IMG/VR virus record: IMGVR_UViG_3300020207_002485
Coordinates: 1-28,652 of that record
Origin: a virus
Direction: 5' to 3' (one strand)
Length of the DNA: 28,652 nucleotides
Below are positions 1 through 6,574 of this stretch, piece by piece (position 1 is the first letter of the stretch; each line of letters begins with the position of its first letter). The notes under the pieces are model-generated. The model was not told the origin of the DNA, did not search any database, and saw only the letters and a list, made by a program, of their open reading frames with translations. Both the position numbers and the translations under genes were made by a program.

Positions 1-1
1 G

Positions 2-208
2 GTACAAGAAGTTATGGTTCAACTTGCTTATGCAATTGGATATGACCAACCACTTCAAGCAACTGCTATCGTCGATGGAGAACACGAATTTATCAAAGGA
101 TATGATTTATCACCAAAAGGAATTATTGATTTCTTAGATTTAAGAAAACCGGTATTTGGTGAAAGTGCTTCATTTGGACATATGGGTGCTGGGTTCTCAT
201 GGAAATAA
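2..208 (+). CDS. metK: S-adenosylmethionine synthetase, C-terminal fragment (gene begins upstream of window)
   Basis: The enzyme makes S-adenosylmethionine from methionine and ATP in the cytoplasm. The reading frame is open from base 2, so the 5' part of the gene lies outside the window. The visible 68 residues match the last part of bacterial MetK: the VQLAYAIGYDQP strand (family: VSYAIGVAEP), a GIIDFLDLRKPVF segment (family: GLIxMLDLRRPIY), and the terminal ESASFGHMGAGFSWK (family: ETAAYGHFGRxxxPWE). These are conserved C-terminal features; the catalytic loops are not in view. The stop overlaps the start of the next gene by 10 bases, so the two are probably translationally coupled. A phage copy may raise SAM supply for methyltransferases or other SAM users; that role is inference. 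Confidence 0.88.
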   Translation, partial: VQEVMVQLAYAIGYDQPLQATAIVDGEHEFIKGYDLSPKGIIDFLDLRKPVFGESASFGHMGAGFSWK

Positions 209-792
209 AAGATGGAGGCATATTAATAATATCAGGACCTCGTACAGGTTCAACTAATCTTTTAAAAAGTATTAGTTCTGCTTATAATAAAAAAGAAAGG
301 TTCGAACCTGATATTGTTAAAAAATGGCCACCATATGATTCGAGTAGTGATGTAGTAAAGTTTGTGCCATTGTGGGCTCACCATCTTAGTAAGGATGGAG
401 ATTTACTTTCTAATCATACTCCGTTTTACAAAGGAGTTATAGATAGTACAAAAGAATTTAATACTGTAATTTTACTAAGTAGAAGAAACAGAGAAGAGCA
501 ACTTGAATCTTTATATGTACTTGGTAAGTATCAATATACAGTAAATAAAAAGTGGGGAATCGAAAAAGAAATAGATAAAGAATCTCATTATTGGAAATAT
601 ATTACAAATTGGATGAATCATTTGGATATTGTAATGAATAATTTATCACAAGATTTAAATCTTCCAATCGATTATTACGAAGATGTTTATAAAAATAAAT
701 CATTAATAAATAAAAATATAAAACTTGATTTAGAATATTTCAAACCAAAATATAAGTTGAGGCAAGAAATAAAACCAAAAAGACTTGTTTAA
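199..792 (+). CDS. Putative sulfotransferase-like protein
   Basis: This is a 197-residue protein with a sulfotransferase-type nucleotide-binding signature at the very N-terminus. Strand GGILIIS is followed by GPRTGSTNLL (residues 13-22), which resembles the 5'-phosphosulfate loop that holds PAPS. Further on, VILLSRRNREEQLESLY (about 90-106) resembles the 3'-phosphate-binding segment (RNPxxxxxSxY type). The rest is charged and lysine-rich and is not recognised. If active it would move sulfate from PAPS to a sugar, lipid or protein. The start overlaps the metK stop (ATGGAAATAA), which supports this start and coupled translation. It is unlike the second sulfotransferase at 26224, so the two are not a recent duplication. 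The match to the family is by motif only. Confidence 0.6.
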   Translation: MEIKDGGILIISGPRTGSTNLLKSISSAYNKKERFEPDIVKKWPPYDSSSDVVKFVPLWAHHLSKDGDLLSNHTPFYKGVIDSTKEFNTVILLSRRNREEQLESLYVLGKYQYTVNKKWGIEKEIDKESHYWKYITNWMNHLDIVMNNLSQDLNLPIDYYEDVYKNKSLINKNIKLDLEYFKPKYKLRQEIKPKRLV

Positions 793-815
793 TTAATAAA
801 AAATTCGTATATTTG
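785..815 (+). promoter_or_regulatory. Bacteroidetes-type promoter upstream of the nucleotidyltransferase
   Basis: A TTG at 785-787 (preceded by C) stands 20 bases before TATATTTG at 808-815, matching the Bacteroidetes -33 (TTTG) and -7 (TAnnTTTG) consensus. The extended 14-mer TTCGTATATTTGTA (804-817) recurs at 2693 and 27969. The start codon at 820 lies only 4 bases after the -7 element, so the transcript may be leaderless or nearly so. Confidence 0.7.
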
Positions 816-819
816 TATT

Positions 820-1296
820 ATGAAAAAATATAAAGTTATTTTAATTAGTGGTGGATTTGACCCTGTTCATAAAGGCCACATAGAATGTATCCAAAATGCA
901 AAAGAACTTTCAGATGAAGTTTGGATTGGACTCAACAATGATAGATGGTTGAGAAATAAAAAAGGAAAATCATTTATGGATGAAAAAGAAAGAGCATTCG
1001 TAATGGATAATATAAAGGGAGTAGATTGGGTTTATATTATGAATCCCAAAATTCAAAACGATGAAACCGCTGTAGATTTCATTGATGCTGCCAGACACAA
1101 ATACATGAGAGAACGAGGTACATGGGAAACTGGTATCATGGCTTTCGGTAATGGTGGTGATAGAGTTGCAGGTGGAGTTCCTGCAACAGAAGAAGATGTT
1201 TGTAAAGGATATGGAATCGATATGGTTTGGGGATTAGGAAATAAAGTTCAATCATCTTCTTGGTTACTTGAAAAATACCACAATACCGCAGTTTAA
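820..1296 (+). CDS. Cytidylyltransferase-family nucleotidyltransferase
   Basis: This 158-residue protein has the nucleotidyltransferase HxGH fold of TagD, RfaE C-domain and NadD-like enzymes. Residues 7-20 give the ILISGGFDPVHKGH signature with H17 and H20 as the ATP/CTP-binding histidines. WIGLNNDRWLRNKKG follows, as the second strand and substrate loop, then MDEKERAFVM. VQSSSWLLEKY near the C-terminus stands in for the ISSTxxR motif. Such enzymes activate a phosphorylated sugar, alcohol or cofactor precursor with CTP or ATP; the substrate is unknown. The nearest family pattern is ADP-heptose or glycerol-3-phosphate type. It has its own host-type promoter just upstream. It may feed a glycan or lipid head-group pathway together with the nearby transferases, which is inference. 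Confidence 0.85.
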   Translation: MKKYKVILISGGFDPVHKGHIECIQNAKELSDEVWIGLNNDRWLRNKKGKSFMDEKERAFVMDNIKGVDWVYIMNPKIQNDETAVDFIDAARHKYMRERGTWETGIMAFGNGGDRVAGGVPATEEDVCKGYGIDMVWGLGNKVQSSSWLLEKYHNTAV

Positions 1297-1316
1297 TTTA
1301 ATACAATATAACCACT

Positions 1317-1556
1317 ATGAATATAAATGAATTAGTAGAAACCTATCCAAATGATATGGAGTTAGGTTCTAAAGTTAGAGAATTATATTGGAAAGAAAGA
1401 AAACTTTCCGATGAGTTAAATGAAAAAATGAAAGATGCAAAAATTTATGAATCACCAGATGGGGGTAAAACAATTTACGAAAGACCATGGGGTGGTAATG
1501 TATCTGAAAGAAAGCTTGTAACAAACCAATTAAATTTATTCGATGAAATTAATTAA
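1317..1556 (+). CDS. Small conserved phage protein with clamp-binding-like C-terminus
   Basis: A 79-residue hydrophilic protein of unknown function. The N-terminal half is a predicted charged helix (residues 4-40). It is followed by KIYESPDGGKTIYERPWGG (42-60) with two short related halves (IYESPDGG / IYERPWGG). The C-terminus reads NQLNLFDEIN; Q71-L-N-L-F75 fits the QLxLF pentapeptide used by many proteins to dock on the bacterial sliding clamp. The last 14 bases overlap the start of the deformylase gene in another frame. Length and composition are those of a small regulatory or adaptor protein; the clamp link is inference. Confidence 0.7.
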   Translation: MNINELVETYPNDMELGSKVRELYWKERKLSDELNEKMKDAKIYESPDGGKTIYERPWGGNVSERKLVTNQLNLFDEIN

Positions 1557-2160
1557 AGACCCAAATAAATTAAAAACTCCATTGGAATCAAAACCAATGA
1601 CACAGGAAGAGATAAATTCTATATCTACAACTCTTTTACAAGAACTAACAAGACATGGTGGTATTGGATTATCAGCAAATCAAATTGGGTTAGATGTTCG
1701 TGCTTGTGTAATTAATGTAAAAGAACCTTTGGTATTGATAAACCCAAGAGTAACTGAAGTATCTGATGATGTAGTTGCTTATGTAGAACAATGTTTATCA
1801 ATTCCTAAATCAATGCGTAAACCTGTTAAAACCGTAAGACATAAATCATTTACAGTAGAGTGTGATAACTTGGGAACAGTTATATTTTCACCAGATTCAG
1901 AAACAAATACATGGAAAGATTCTAATGAATTTTTTTCAGATGAAGGATTATTAGAGTGTGTTTGTGCTCAACACGAGATTGACCACTTAGATGGTATATT
2001 GATAACTGATTCACGAAGAAGATATTCTGCAACATATACTGCACCAAAAAAGTATGGTAGAAACGAAAGAGTAATGGTAAAATTATCCAACGGAACTACC
2101 GAATTTATGAAATACAAAAAAGCAGAACCTTTATTAAAGTTAGGTGCTGAAATCTTATAA
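1543..2160 (+). CDS. def: Peptide deformylase
   Basis: Removes the N-formyl group from nascent proteins, acting at the ribosome exit. All three deformylase motifs are present. Motif 1 is GIGLSANQIG (residues 40-49). Motif 2 is EQCLS (82-86), where Q replaces the usual G. Motif 3 is QHEIDHLDG (143-151), with H144 and H148 as metal ligands, E145 as catalytic base and C84 as third ligand. At 205 residues it is a little longer than typical, with a polar insertion around 118-135 and a basic tail after motif 3. The start overlaps the preceding gene by 14 bases, suggesting coupling. Phage deformylases are known from marine cyanophages, where they are linked to photosystem turnover. That explanation would not apply to a Bacteroidetes host. 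Confidence 0.93.
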   Translation: MKLIKDPNKLKTPLESKPMTQEEINSISTTLLQELTRHGGIGLSANQIGLDVRACVINVKEPLVLINPRVTEVSDDVVAYVEQCLSIPKSMRKPVKTVRHKSFTVECDNLGTVIFSPDSETNTWKDSNEFFSDEGLLECVCAQHEIDHLDGILITDSRRRYSATYTAPKKYGRNERVMVKLSNGTTEFMKYKKAEPLLKLGAEIL

Positions 2161-2171
2161 TATTACGAAAA

Positions 2172-2435
2172 ATGGGAAAACTTATATTTAGATATACCGA
2201 TGAAGAGTTCTTAAATATACAAAGAGAAGCTTCAAAAATAGAATTCGATGTACCGGATGATATGGATATGAATGAATTCAAAGTTATGTGTGTTAGATTA
2301 GCTTCAGCTATGGGTTATCATGAAAAATCTATAAAGAGAGCTTTTGGAGATTTAATTTTTGGAGATGATAATCCAAACACAATAAAGGAACTATTAGATG
2401 ACCTCAATATCAAAGTTAGCAATAAAAAATCTTAA
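2172..2435 (+). CDS. Hypothetical protein, 87 aa
   Basis: An acidic 87-residue protein that I do not recognise. It opens with a short strand (MGKLIFRY), then mixed helix with many acidic residues (DVPDDMDMNEFKVMC) and a helix VRLASAMGYHEKSIKRAFGD. No signal peptide, membrane segment or catalytic motif is visible. It starts 11 bases after the deformylase stop and its 3' end overlaps the next gene by 38 bases in another frame. This fits a dense phage operon. Confidence 0.65.
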   Translation: MGKLIFRYTDEEFLNIQREASKIEFDVPDDMDMNEFKVMCVRLASAMGYHEKSIKRAFGDLIFGDDNPNTIKELLDDLNIKVSNKKS

Positions 2436-2655
2436 CGATAGAATTCTTACTCAGAACATAATCATGCAAACTCTTATGGATATTATTCTTGAGAATGGAT
2501 TGGTTACGGAAAAAGAATTAGAATTAAGAATACAAAAAAATATAGAAGGGTTAGAAAATACCCTTACTCGATTACGAGAAGATTCCTCTGAAGAATCAAA
2601 AATCACAGAAGAGGAACTGAACGGTCTTTACTTCGGGCCGGTTGGAGAAGCATAA
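2398..2655 (+). CDS. Hypothetical coiled-coil protein, 85 aa
   Basis: An 85-residue helical protein of unknown function. A leucine/isoleucine-rich helix (residues 10-35, NLNDRILTQNIIMQTLMDII) is followed by a charged coiled coil (TEKELELRIQKNIEGLENTL, 37-56) and an acidic serine/glutamate tail ending GLYFGPVGEA. The pattern resembles small proteins common in marine T4-like genomes. The chosen ATG overlaps the previous gene by 38 bases; an internal ATG at 2464 would avoid the overlap but would cut into the first helix. No functional motif is visible. Confidence 0.6.
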   Translation: MTSISKLAIKNLNDRILTQNIIMQTLMDIILENGLVTEKELELRIQKNIEGLENTLTRLREDSSEESKITEEELNGLYFGPVGEA

Positions 2656-2672
2656 AAGTTTTTATCAATTTA

Positions 2673-2704
2673 TTAGGAATATTCGAAAATTTTTCGTATA
2701 TTTG
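2673..2704 (+). promoter_or_regulatory. Bacteroidetes-type promoter upstream of the transglycosylase
   Basis: TTAG at 2673-2676 (3 of 4 match to TTTG) and TATATTTG at 2697-2704 are separated by 20 bases. The 14-mer TTCGTATATTTGTA at 2693-2706 is identical to the elements before the nucleotidyltransferase and the primase. A leader of about 30 bases with a strong AAAGGAG ribosome site (2725-2731) leads to the ATG at 2740. Confidence 0.72.
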
Positions 2705-2739
2705 TAAGAGAAGTATGTTTAAAAAAAGGAGTAATCCCG

Positions 2740-3324
2740 ATGAAAAAACAGATATTAATAATAATCATAACAATGATTACATCATTAAGTTTAGTTAGTT
2801 TTACACATAACTACTTAAAGGCAAACACAACAAAGGTTTCTAAAATAGAAACAAAACCAATTAAAACAGTTAAAGTTGAAATAAAACCTATTGAAATAGA
2901 AATAAATCAACACGATATGTTTCTTGATGCAATAGGACACCGAGAATCATCAAACCGATACGATGTAGTAAATGGTTGGGGTTATATGGGAAAATACCAA
3001 TTCGGTAGAAGAACTCTAAAGGCATTAGGTTATGATGTTTCAAAAAAAGAGTTTCTTAATTCACCTTACTTACAAGAACAGGCAATGTTAGATTTACTTA
3101 ATCATAATAAAAAAATACTCAACAATTATATTGAATATTGGGATGGTAAGAAAATCAATGGTAACGTAATTACTGAAAGTGGAATATTAGCTGCAGCACA
3201 CTTAGCAGGGCCTGGTAATGTTAAACGATTCTTAAAAAAAGGAGAAGAGTTTAAAGATGGTAATGGTACAAAGTTAACTTCATACCTTACCGAATTTAGT
3301 GGATATAAATTAAATTTAGATTAA
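2740..3324 (+). CDS. Exported or membrane-tethered lytic transglycosylase-like protein
   Basis: A 194-residue protein likely to cleave peptidoglycan in the periplasm. Residues 1-22 form a lysine-initiated hydrophobic segment (MKKQILIIIITMITSLSLVS), a signal peptide or signal anchor. A repetitive KIETKPIKTVKVEIKPIEIE linker (35-54) follows. The catalytic domain starts about residue 58. It has the SLT-type signature AIGHRESSNRY with E69 as the likely catalytic acid, then GYMGKYQFGRRTLKALGY (81-98), and HLAGPGNVKRFL later. It has its own host-type promoter and a strong ribosome site, so it is probably expressed independently of the late sigma. It may serve as endolysin or in cell-wall processing. 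It is separate from the CHAP domain in the tail protein at 8680. Confidence 0.8.
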   Translation: MKKQILIIIITMITSLSLVSFTHNYLKANTTKVSKIETKPIKTVKVEIKPIEIEINQHDMFLDAIGHRESSNRYDVVNGWGYMGKYQFGRRTLKALGYDVSKKEFLNSPYLQEQAMLDLLNHNKKILNNYIEYWDGKKINGNVITESGILAAAHLAGPGNVKRFLKKGEEFKDGNGTKLTSYLTEFSGYKLNLD

Positions 3325-3325
3325 T

Positions 3326-3601
3326 ATGTTAGAAATATTTACTACCTACAACATCATTGTGGGTATCTCAGTAATACTTAATATTATTTTACTGATTGGT
3401 GTTAGAAACTTACTACGCCAAAATGAACAACTTGAAGATAGATTAGTTAATACTAATTTATCAGTTCAAGATAAAGTACAGAATGCATTAAATGAAATGC
3501 GAAAGATAGATACAAGACAGGCATTTGAAAAAGATGATGAGGTTGGAGTTACATTTGATGGGTTAAAAAAAATAGTAGAGGACTTAAATAACGAATTATA
3601 A
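3326..3601 (+). CDS. Small membrane-anchored coiled-coil protein, 91 aa
   Basis: This protein has one N-terminal transmembrane helix (about residues 9-28, NIIVGISVILNIILLIGV), a charged coiled coil (30-65), and a short conserved-looking end with FEKDDEVGVTFDGLKKIVEDL (68-88). The topology would place the C-terminal part in the cytoplasm. It starts one base after the previous stop. Similar TM-plus-FEKDDEVG proteins occur in marine T4-like phages, as I recall, without known function. A spanin-like or lysis-accessory role is conceivable next to the murein enzyme, but no lipobox is present. Confidence 0.7.
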   Translation: MLEIFTTYNIIVGISVILNIILLIGVRNLLRQNEQLEDRLVNTNLSVQDKVQNALNEMRKIDTRQAFEKDDEVGVTFDGLKKIVEDLNNEL

Positions 3602-3605
3602 AAAT

Positions 3606-4334
3606 ATGCCAAGACCAAGAAGAAAAAAATCCAAAATATATTTTGGTACTCCTGCACAAGAAGCAATTATAGAATATAACAACTCTAAAGACCCCGCAGA
3701 AAGGTCTAAAATTTACGAAGAAAGAATTAAATATCCATTCGAAAAACTTGCAGAAAATGTTTTAAATACATTTAAGTTTACTTACTTTGATGTTCCAAAA
3801 AAAGATATCCAAATGGAAGTAGTTTCTACGATGGTAGAAAAAATGCATATGTTTAAAGAAGGTAAGGGTAGGGCATTTTCTTACTTTACTATTATTGCAA
3901 AGAACCATTTAATTTTAAAGAACAATGGTAATTACAAAAGATGGAAACAAAACGCGTTACTATCACAAATGCCAGAAACTTGGAATCCTGAAAATGATTT
4001 TTATGAAGTAGAAGAAAATACTGAGTTTAAAGAATTTAAAGATATTATGTTGGAGTATTGGGATAGAAATCTAACAATAATTTTTAATAAAAAAAGAGAT
4101 ATACAAATCGCAGATGCAGTATTAGAATTATTCAGAAGGTCAGAACATATAGAAAACTTTAATAAAAAACATTTATATCTACTTATAAGAGAAATGACCG
4201 ATTGTAAAACTCATTATATTACCAAAGTTGTAAATGTAATGAAACAACATCAGAAAAAAATGTTAAATGAATATTTAGAAACAGGTCAGTTTAATGATAT
4301 TCAACAAGAATTTTGGGATAACGAAAATTATTAA
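3606..4334 (+). CDS. Late-transcription RNA polymerase sigma factor, gp55-like
   Basis: A 242-residue divergent sigma-70-family protein of the T4 gp55 type. The sigma region 2-like core lies about residues 65-112: KKDIQMEVVSTMVEKMHMFKEG, then GRAFSYFTIIAKNHLILKNN. Its FSYF..IAKN pattern matches the promoter-melting and core-binding helices of gp55. The N-terminus is strongly basic (MPRPRRKKSK). The C-terminal half is a helical region with no clear region 4, as expected for gp55, which recognises only a -10-like late promoter. Such promoters (TATATTTATA) occur repeatedly before structural genes in this window. Partner proteins (sliding clamp gp45, co-activator gp33) are not in view. The call is by motif and context. 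Confidence 0.8.
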   Translation: MPRPRRKKSKIYFGTPAQEAIIEYNNSKDPAERSKIYEERIKYPFEKLAENVLNTFKFTYFDVPKKDIQMEVVSTMVEKMHMFKEGKGRAFSYFTIIAKNHLILKNNGNYKRWKQNALLSQMPETWNPENDFYEVEENTEFKEFKDIMLEYWDRNLTIIFNKKRDIQIADAVLELFRRSEHIENFNKKHLYLLIREMTDCKTHYITKVVNVMKQHQKKMLNEYLETGQFNDIQQEFWDNENY

Positions 4335-4343
4335 AAAAAAAGA

Positions 4344-6047
4344 ATGGGTTATATTTTAGGAATATCATGTGGTTATCACGATAGTGCAGCCGCACTAATT
4401 AAAGATGGTAAAGTTTTGGGTGCAGTTGAAGAGGAAAGATTTACTGGCATAAAACACGATTCTTCATTTCCAATAGAAACTATTAAATGGTTGTACTCTG
4501 AATTTAAAGTACAAAAGGATGATATTGATGCAATTTGTTTTTACGAAAATCCTTCTTTAAAATTAGATAGAATAGAAAACTCTACAAAACGAGGTGGGTT
4601 ATTAAATTATTTTAAAAGAAATAAAATAATATCTCGTAATAAAAAAGAATACGAAAAATTATCTACTACACTAAACTCAATTATAGGAGAAAATACTAAA
4701 GTAATTTATGGTGACCATCACCTTTCTCATGTTGCATATTCATACTACACTTCTCCATTTAATAAAGCAACAATTCTTTCAGTAGATGGTGTTGGAGAGT
4801 GGGAAACAACTTCAATGTATTATGGTGAAAAAAATACACTTACAAAGTTAGGAAGTGTAAACTTTCCACATTCATTAGGAATGTTATATTCAGCCTTTAC
4901 TGCTTTCTTAGGTTTCAAACCAAATGAAGGTGAGTATAAGATAATGGGATTAGCTCCTTATGGTGATTCTACAAAATACAAAAAAGAATTTGAAGAATTA
5001 ATTTCTAAAACAAATGATTCATATGAAATCAATATGGATTATTTTGTTTATGATTATTCAGATGAAATAATGTTTAATGAAAAACTTGGTAAGTTATTTG
5101 GAATTCCTAATAGATTACCAGAAGATGAATTAACACAAGAACATAAAGATATTGCAGCAGGATTACAATCTGCATATGAGAAAATATTTTTTCATTTGTT
5201 AAATAAATTATATGTAAAAAAATCAACTCACAATCTTTGTTTAAGTGGTGGGTGTGCGTACAATGGAACTGCAAATGGAAAAATTATAAAAGAAACAAAC
5301 TACAAAAAAGTTTACATTCCACCTGCACCATCTGATGCCGGTTCTGCTATTGGAGCAGCATTACATTATTATTATAATGAAAATTCCAATTCAAATAGAG
5401 TAACCAATAACAATCCTTATCTTGGTCCTTACTATTCCAATGAAGATGTAGAGAAGGCGTTGGAAGAACTAAAGGTAGATGTGTGGTATGAAAAGAAAAA
5501 TCATTCTGAAATTATAGAAATTGTAGCAAAAGAAATCACAGAAGGAAATGTAATAGGTTGGTTCGAAGGAAGAATGGAATTTGGTGCAAGAGCATTAGGA
5601 AACCGAAGTATTTTTGCAAATCCATGTGACCCTCAAATGAAGGCAAGAGTAAATAGAGTAATTAAGAAGAGAGAAGGGTTTAGACCTTTTGCACCTATTG
5701 TTAAATTAGAAGAACAATCTAAGTACTTTGATTATCCACATGATGTTCCTTATATGAATCAGGTGGTTCAAGTAAAAGAAGAACATAGAAAGAATTTACC
5801 AGCCATTACTCATGTTGATGGTTCTGCAAGAATACAATCACTAACTCAAAGACAACAACCACAAGTTTATAAACTATTAAGAAAACTTCATGAGTTAAAT
5901 GGATATCCAATTGTATTAAATACTTCATTTAACCTTAAAGACCAAACAATGGTATTAGACCCTAAGACTGCTATCCAAACATTTTTGAATTGTGAAATGG
6001 ATACTCTTGTGATTCATAACTATATTATCAAGAAAAAAGTACTTTAA
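4344..6047 (+). CDS. Carbamoyltransferase, NodU/CmcH/TobZ family
   Basis: A full-length 567-residue enzyme that would transfer the carbamoyl group of carbamoyl phosphate, via carbamoyl-adenylate, to a hydroxyl of a sugar or nucleoside. The N-terminal Kae1-like domain opens with ILGISCGYHDSAAALI and continues with AVEEERFTGIKHD (27-39). It carries the metal-binding GDHHLSHVA (123-131, H125 and H129), SVDGVGEWETTS, and GEYKIMGLAPYG (196-207). Then come LSGGCAYNGTANGK and PSDAGSAIGAAL (329-340). The C-terminal domain has GWFEGRMEFGARALGNRSI (405-423), REGFRPFAPIV and LNTSFNLKDQTMV. All key blocks are present and there is no truncation. It follows the sigma gene by 9 bases. The acceptor is unknown; antibiotics, Nod factors and nucleotides are known acceptors in the family. 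Confidence 0.93.
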   Translation: MGYILGISCGYHDSAAALIKDGKVLGAVEEERFTGIKHDSSFPIETIKWLYSEFKVQKDDIDAICFYENPSLKLDRIENSTKRGGLLNYFKRNKIISRNKKEYEKLSTTLNSIIGENTKVIYGDHHLSHVAYSYYTSPFNKATILSVDGVGEWETTSMYYGEKNTLTKLGSVNFPHSLGMLYSAFTAFLGFKPNEGEYKIMGLAPYGDSTKYKKEFEELISKTNDSYEINMDYFVYDYSDEIMFNEKLGKLFGIPNRLPEDELTQEHKDIAAGLQSAYEKIFFHLLNKLYVKKSTHNLCLSGGCAYNGTANGKIIKETNYKKVYIPPAPSDAGSAIGAALHYYYNENSNSNRVTNNNPYLGPYYSNEDVEKALEELKVDVWYEKKNHSEIIEIVAKEITEGNVIGWFEGRMEFGARALGNRSIFANPCDPQMKARVNRVIKKREGFRPFAPIVKLEEQSKYFDYPHDVPYMNQVVQVKEEHRKNLPAITHVDGSARIQSLTQRQQPQVYKLLRKLHELNGYPIVLNTSFNLKDQTMVLDPKTAIQTFLNCEMDTLVIHNYIIKKKVL

Positions 6048-6051
6048 TTTT

Positions 6052-6073
6052 ACAATTTCTTAACAATTTCTTA
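6052..6073 (+). repeat. Two perfect tandem copies of an 11-bp sequence before a late promoter
   Basis: ACAATTTCTTA is repeated head to tail at 6052-6062 and 6063-6073, followed by a partial third start (ACATA). The unit length equals about one helical turn. It ends 7 bases before the late promoter at 6081. It may be a binding site for a regulator or simply slippage. Confidence 0.8.
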
Positions 6074-6080
6074 ACATAGG

Positions 6081-6090
6081 TATATTTATA
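6081..6090 (+). promoter_or_regulatory. T4-type late promoter
   Basis: TATATTTATA matches the T4 late -10 element and is repeated exactly at 6987, 10099, 22863 and 26001. A strong AAGGAGG ribosome site (6094-6100) follows directly, with the ATG at 6105. The transcript leader is therefore very short. Confidence 0.75.
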
Positions 6091-6104
6091 CTAAAGGAGG
6101 AATT

Positions 6105-6476
6105 ATGAATGAACAATTATTCAAAGTAAAGATTGTTCAAATAATAGCAATCCTATTATTTTCTCTGTGTACCATTCCGCTCTTTGGACAAACTTCCAAA
6201 GTTATTACACAGATAGATGACAATCTTTACCAGTATAGAGCTTACAACGAAGATGGTAAGATTCAACAAAAAGGTTACTACAAGAAAATCGATGGTAACT
6301 ACGAAGAACATTGGTATTGGAGAGATTATGCTGGTACAGTAGCATATTTCGAAAATGGAAAAATGTTATGGATTAAACCTAAAGGTCATAAGAAATATAC
6401 TTATGAAGAGATAGAGTACCATAGAATGAAATCAGAAATAGAAAGATTAAAGGCTATTGTAGCTCTTAAAGATTAA
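6105..6476 (+). CDS. Exported hypothetical protein with MORN-2-like repeats
   Basis: A 123-residue protein with a signal peptide: a basic start (KVK), a hydrophobic core (about 10-27, IVQIIAILLFSLCTIPLF) and likely cleavage near LFGQ|TS. The mature part is aromatic and charged. It contains YNEDGKIQQKGYYKKIDG and GTVAYFENGKMLW, resembling the antitoxin-like MORN-2 beta-hairpin repeats often found in secreted Bacteroidetes proteins. A charged helix closes the protein (RMKSEIERLKAIVAL). It lies alone between a late promoter with a near-perfect ribosome site and an intrinsic terminator, so it should be well expressed late. Function unknown; an envelope role such as superinfection exclusion or lysis control is possible but not shown. 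Confidence 0.75.
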   Translation: MNEQLFKVKIVQIIAILLFSLCTIPLFGQTSKVITQIDDNLYQYRAYNEDGKIQQKGYYKKIDGNYEEHWYWRDYAGTVAYFENGKMLWIKPKGHKKYTYEEIEYHRMKSEIERLKAIVALKD

Positions 6477-6510
6477 AATCACTTGGTCGTAGAATAAAGT
6501 GGCTAAGAAC

Positions 6511-6541
6511 AAAAACCCAACTCAAAAAGTTGGGTTTTTTT
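6511..6541 (+). terminator. Intrinsic terminator after the exported protein gene
   Basis: The 7-bp stem CCCAACT (6516-6522) / AGTTGGG (6528-6534) has loop CAAAA, is extended by A/T pairs, and is followed by a run of seven T. It ends the transcript that starts at the 6081 late promoter. Confidence 0.88.
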
Positions 6542-6545
6542 ATTG

Positions 6546-6574
6546 ACACCCAATATTGTTTACTCATTGGGTGT
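6546..6574 (+). repeat. Perfect 9-bp inverted repeat just after the terminator
   Basis: ACACCCAAT (6546-6554) and ATTGGGTGT (6566-6574) are perfectly complementary around an 11-base loop. No T run follows, so it is not a second classic terminator. Its left arm can also pair with the right arm of the preceding terminator (GTTGGG with CCCAAT, one wobble pair). The rest of the gap to 6686 holds no further gene that I can support. Confidence 0.75.

Noticed and set aside
3326-3601. Spanin assignment for the TM-coiled-coil protein
   Set aside because: The topology fits an inner-membrane spanin, but there is no partner lipoprotein with a lipobox next to it, and the conserved FEKDDEVG end appears in T4-like phages outside lysis cassettes.
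3466-3666. Minus-strand reading frames here and at 6587-6835, 7078-7344, 7968-8174, 17708-18154, 26819-27100 and 28337-28600
   Set aside because: Each lies fully or mostly opposite a well-supported + strand gene, with no ribosome site, no recognisable domain and the residue bias expected of antisense AT-rich DNA.
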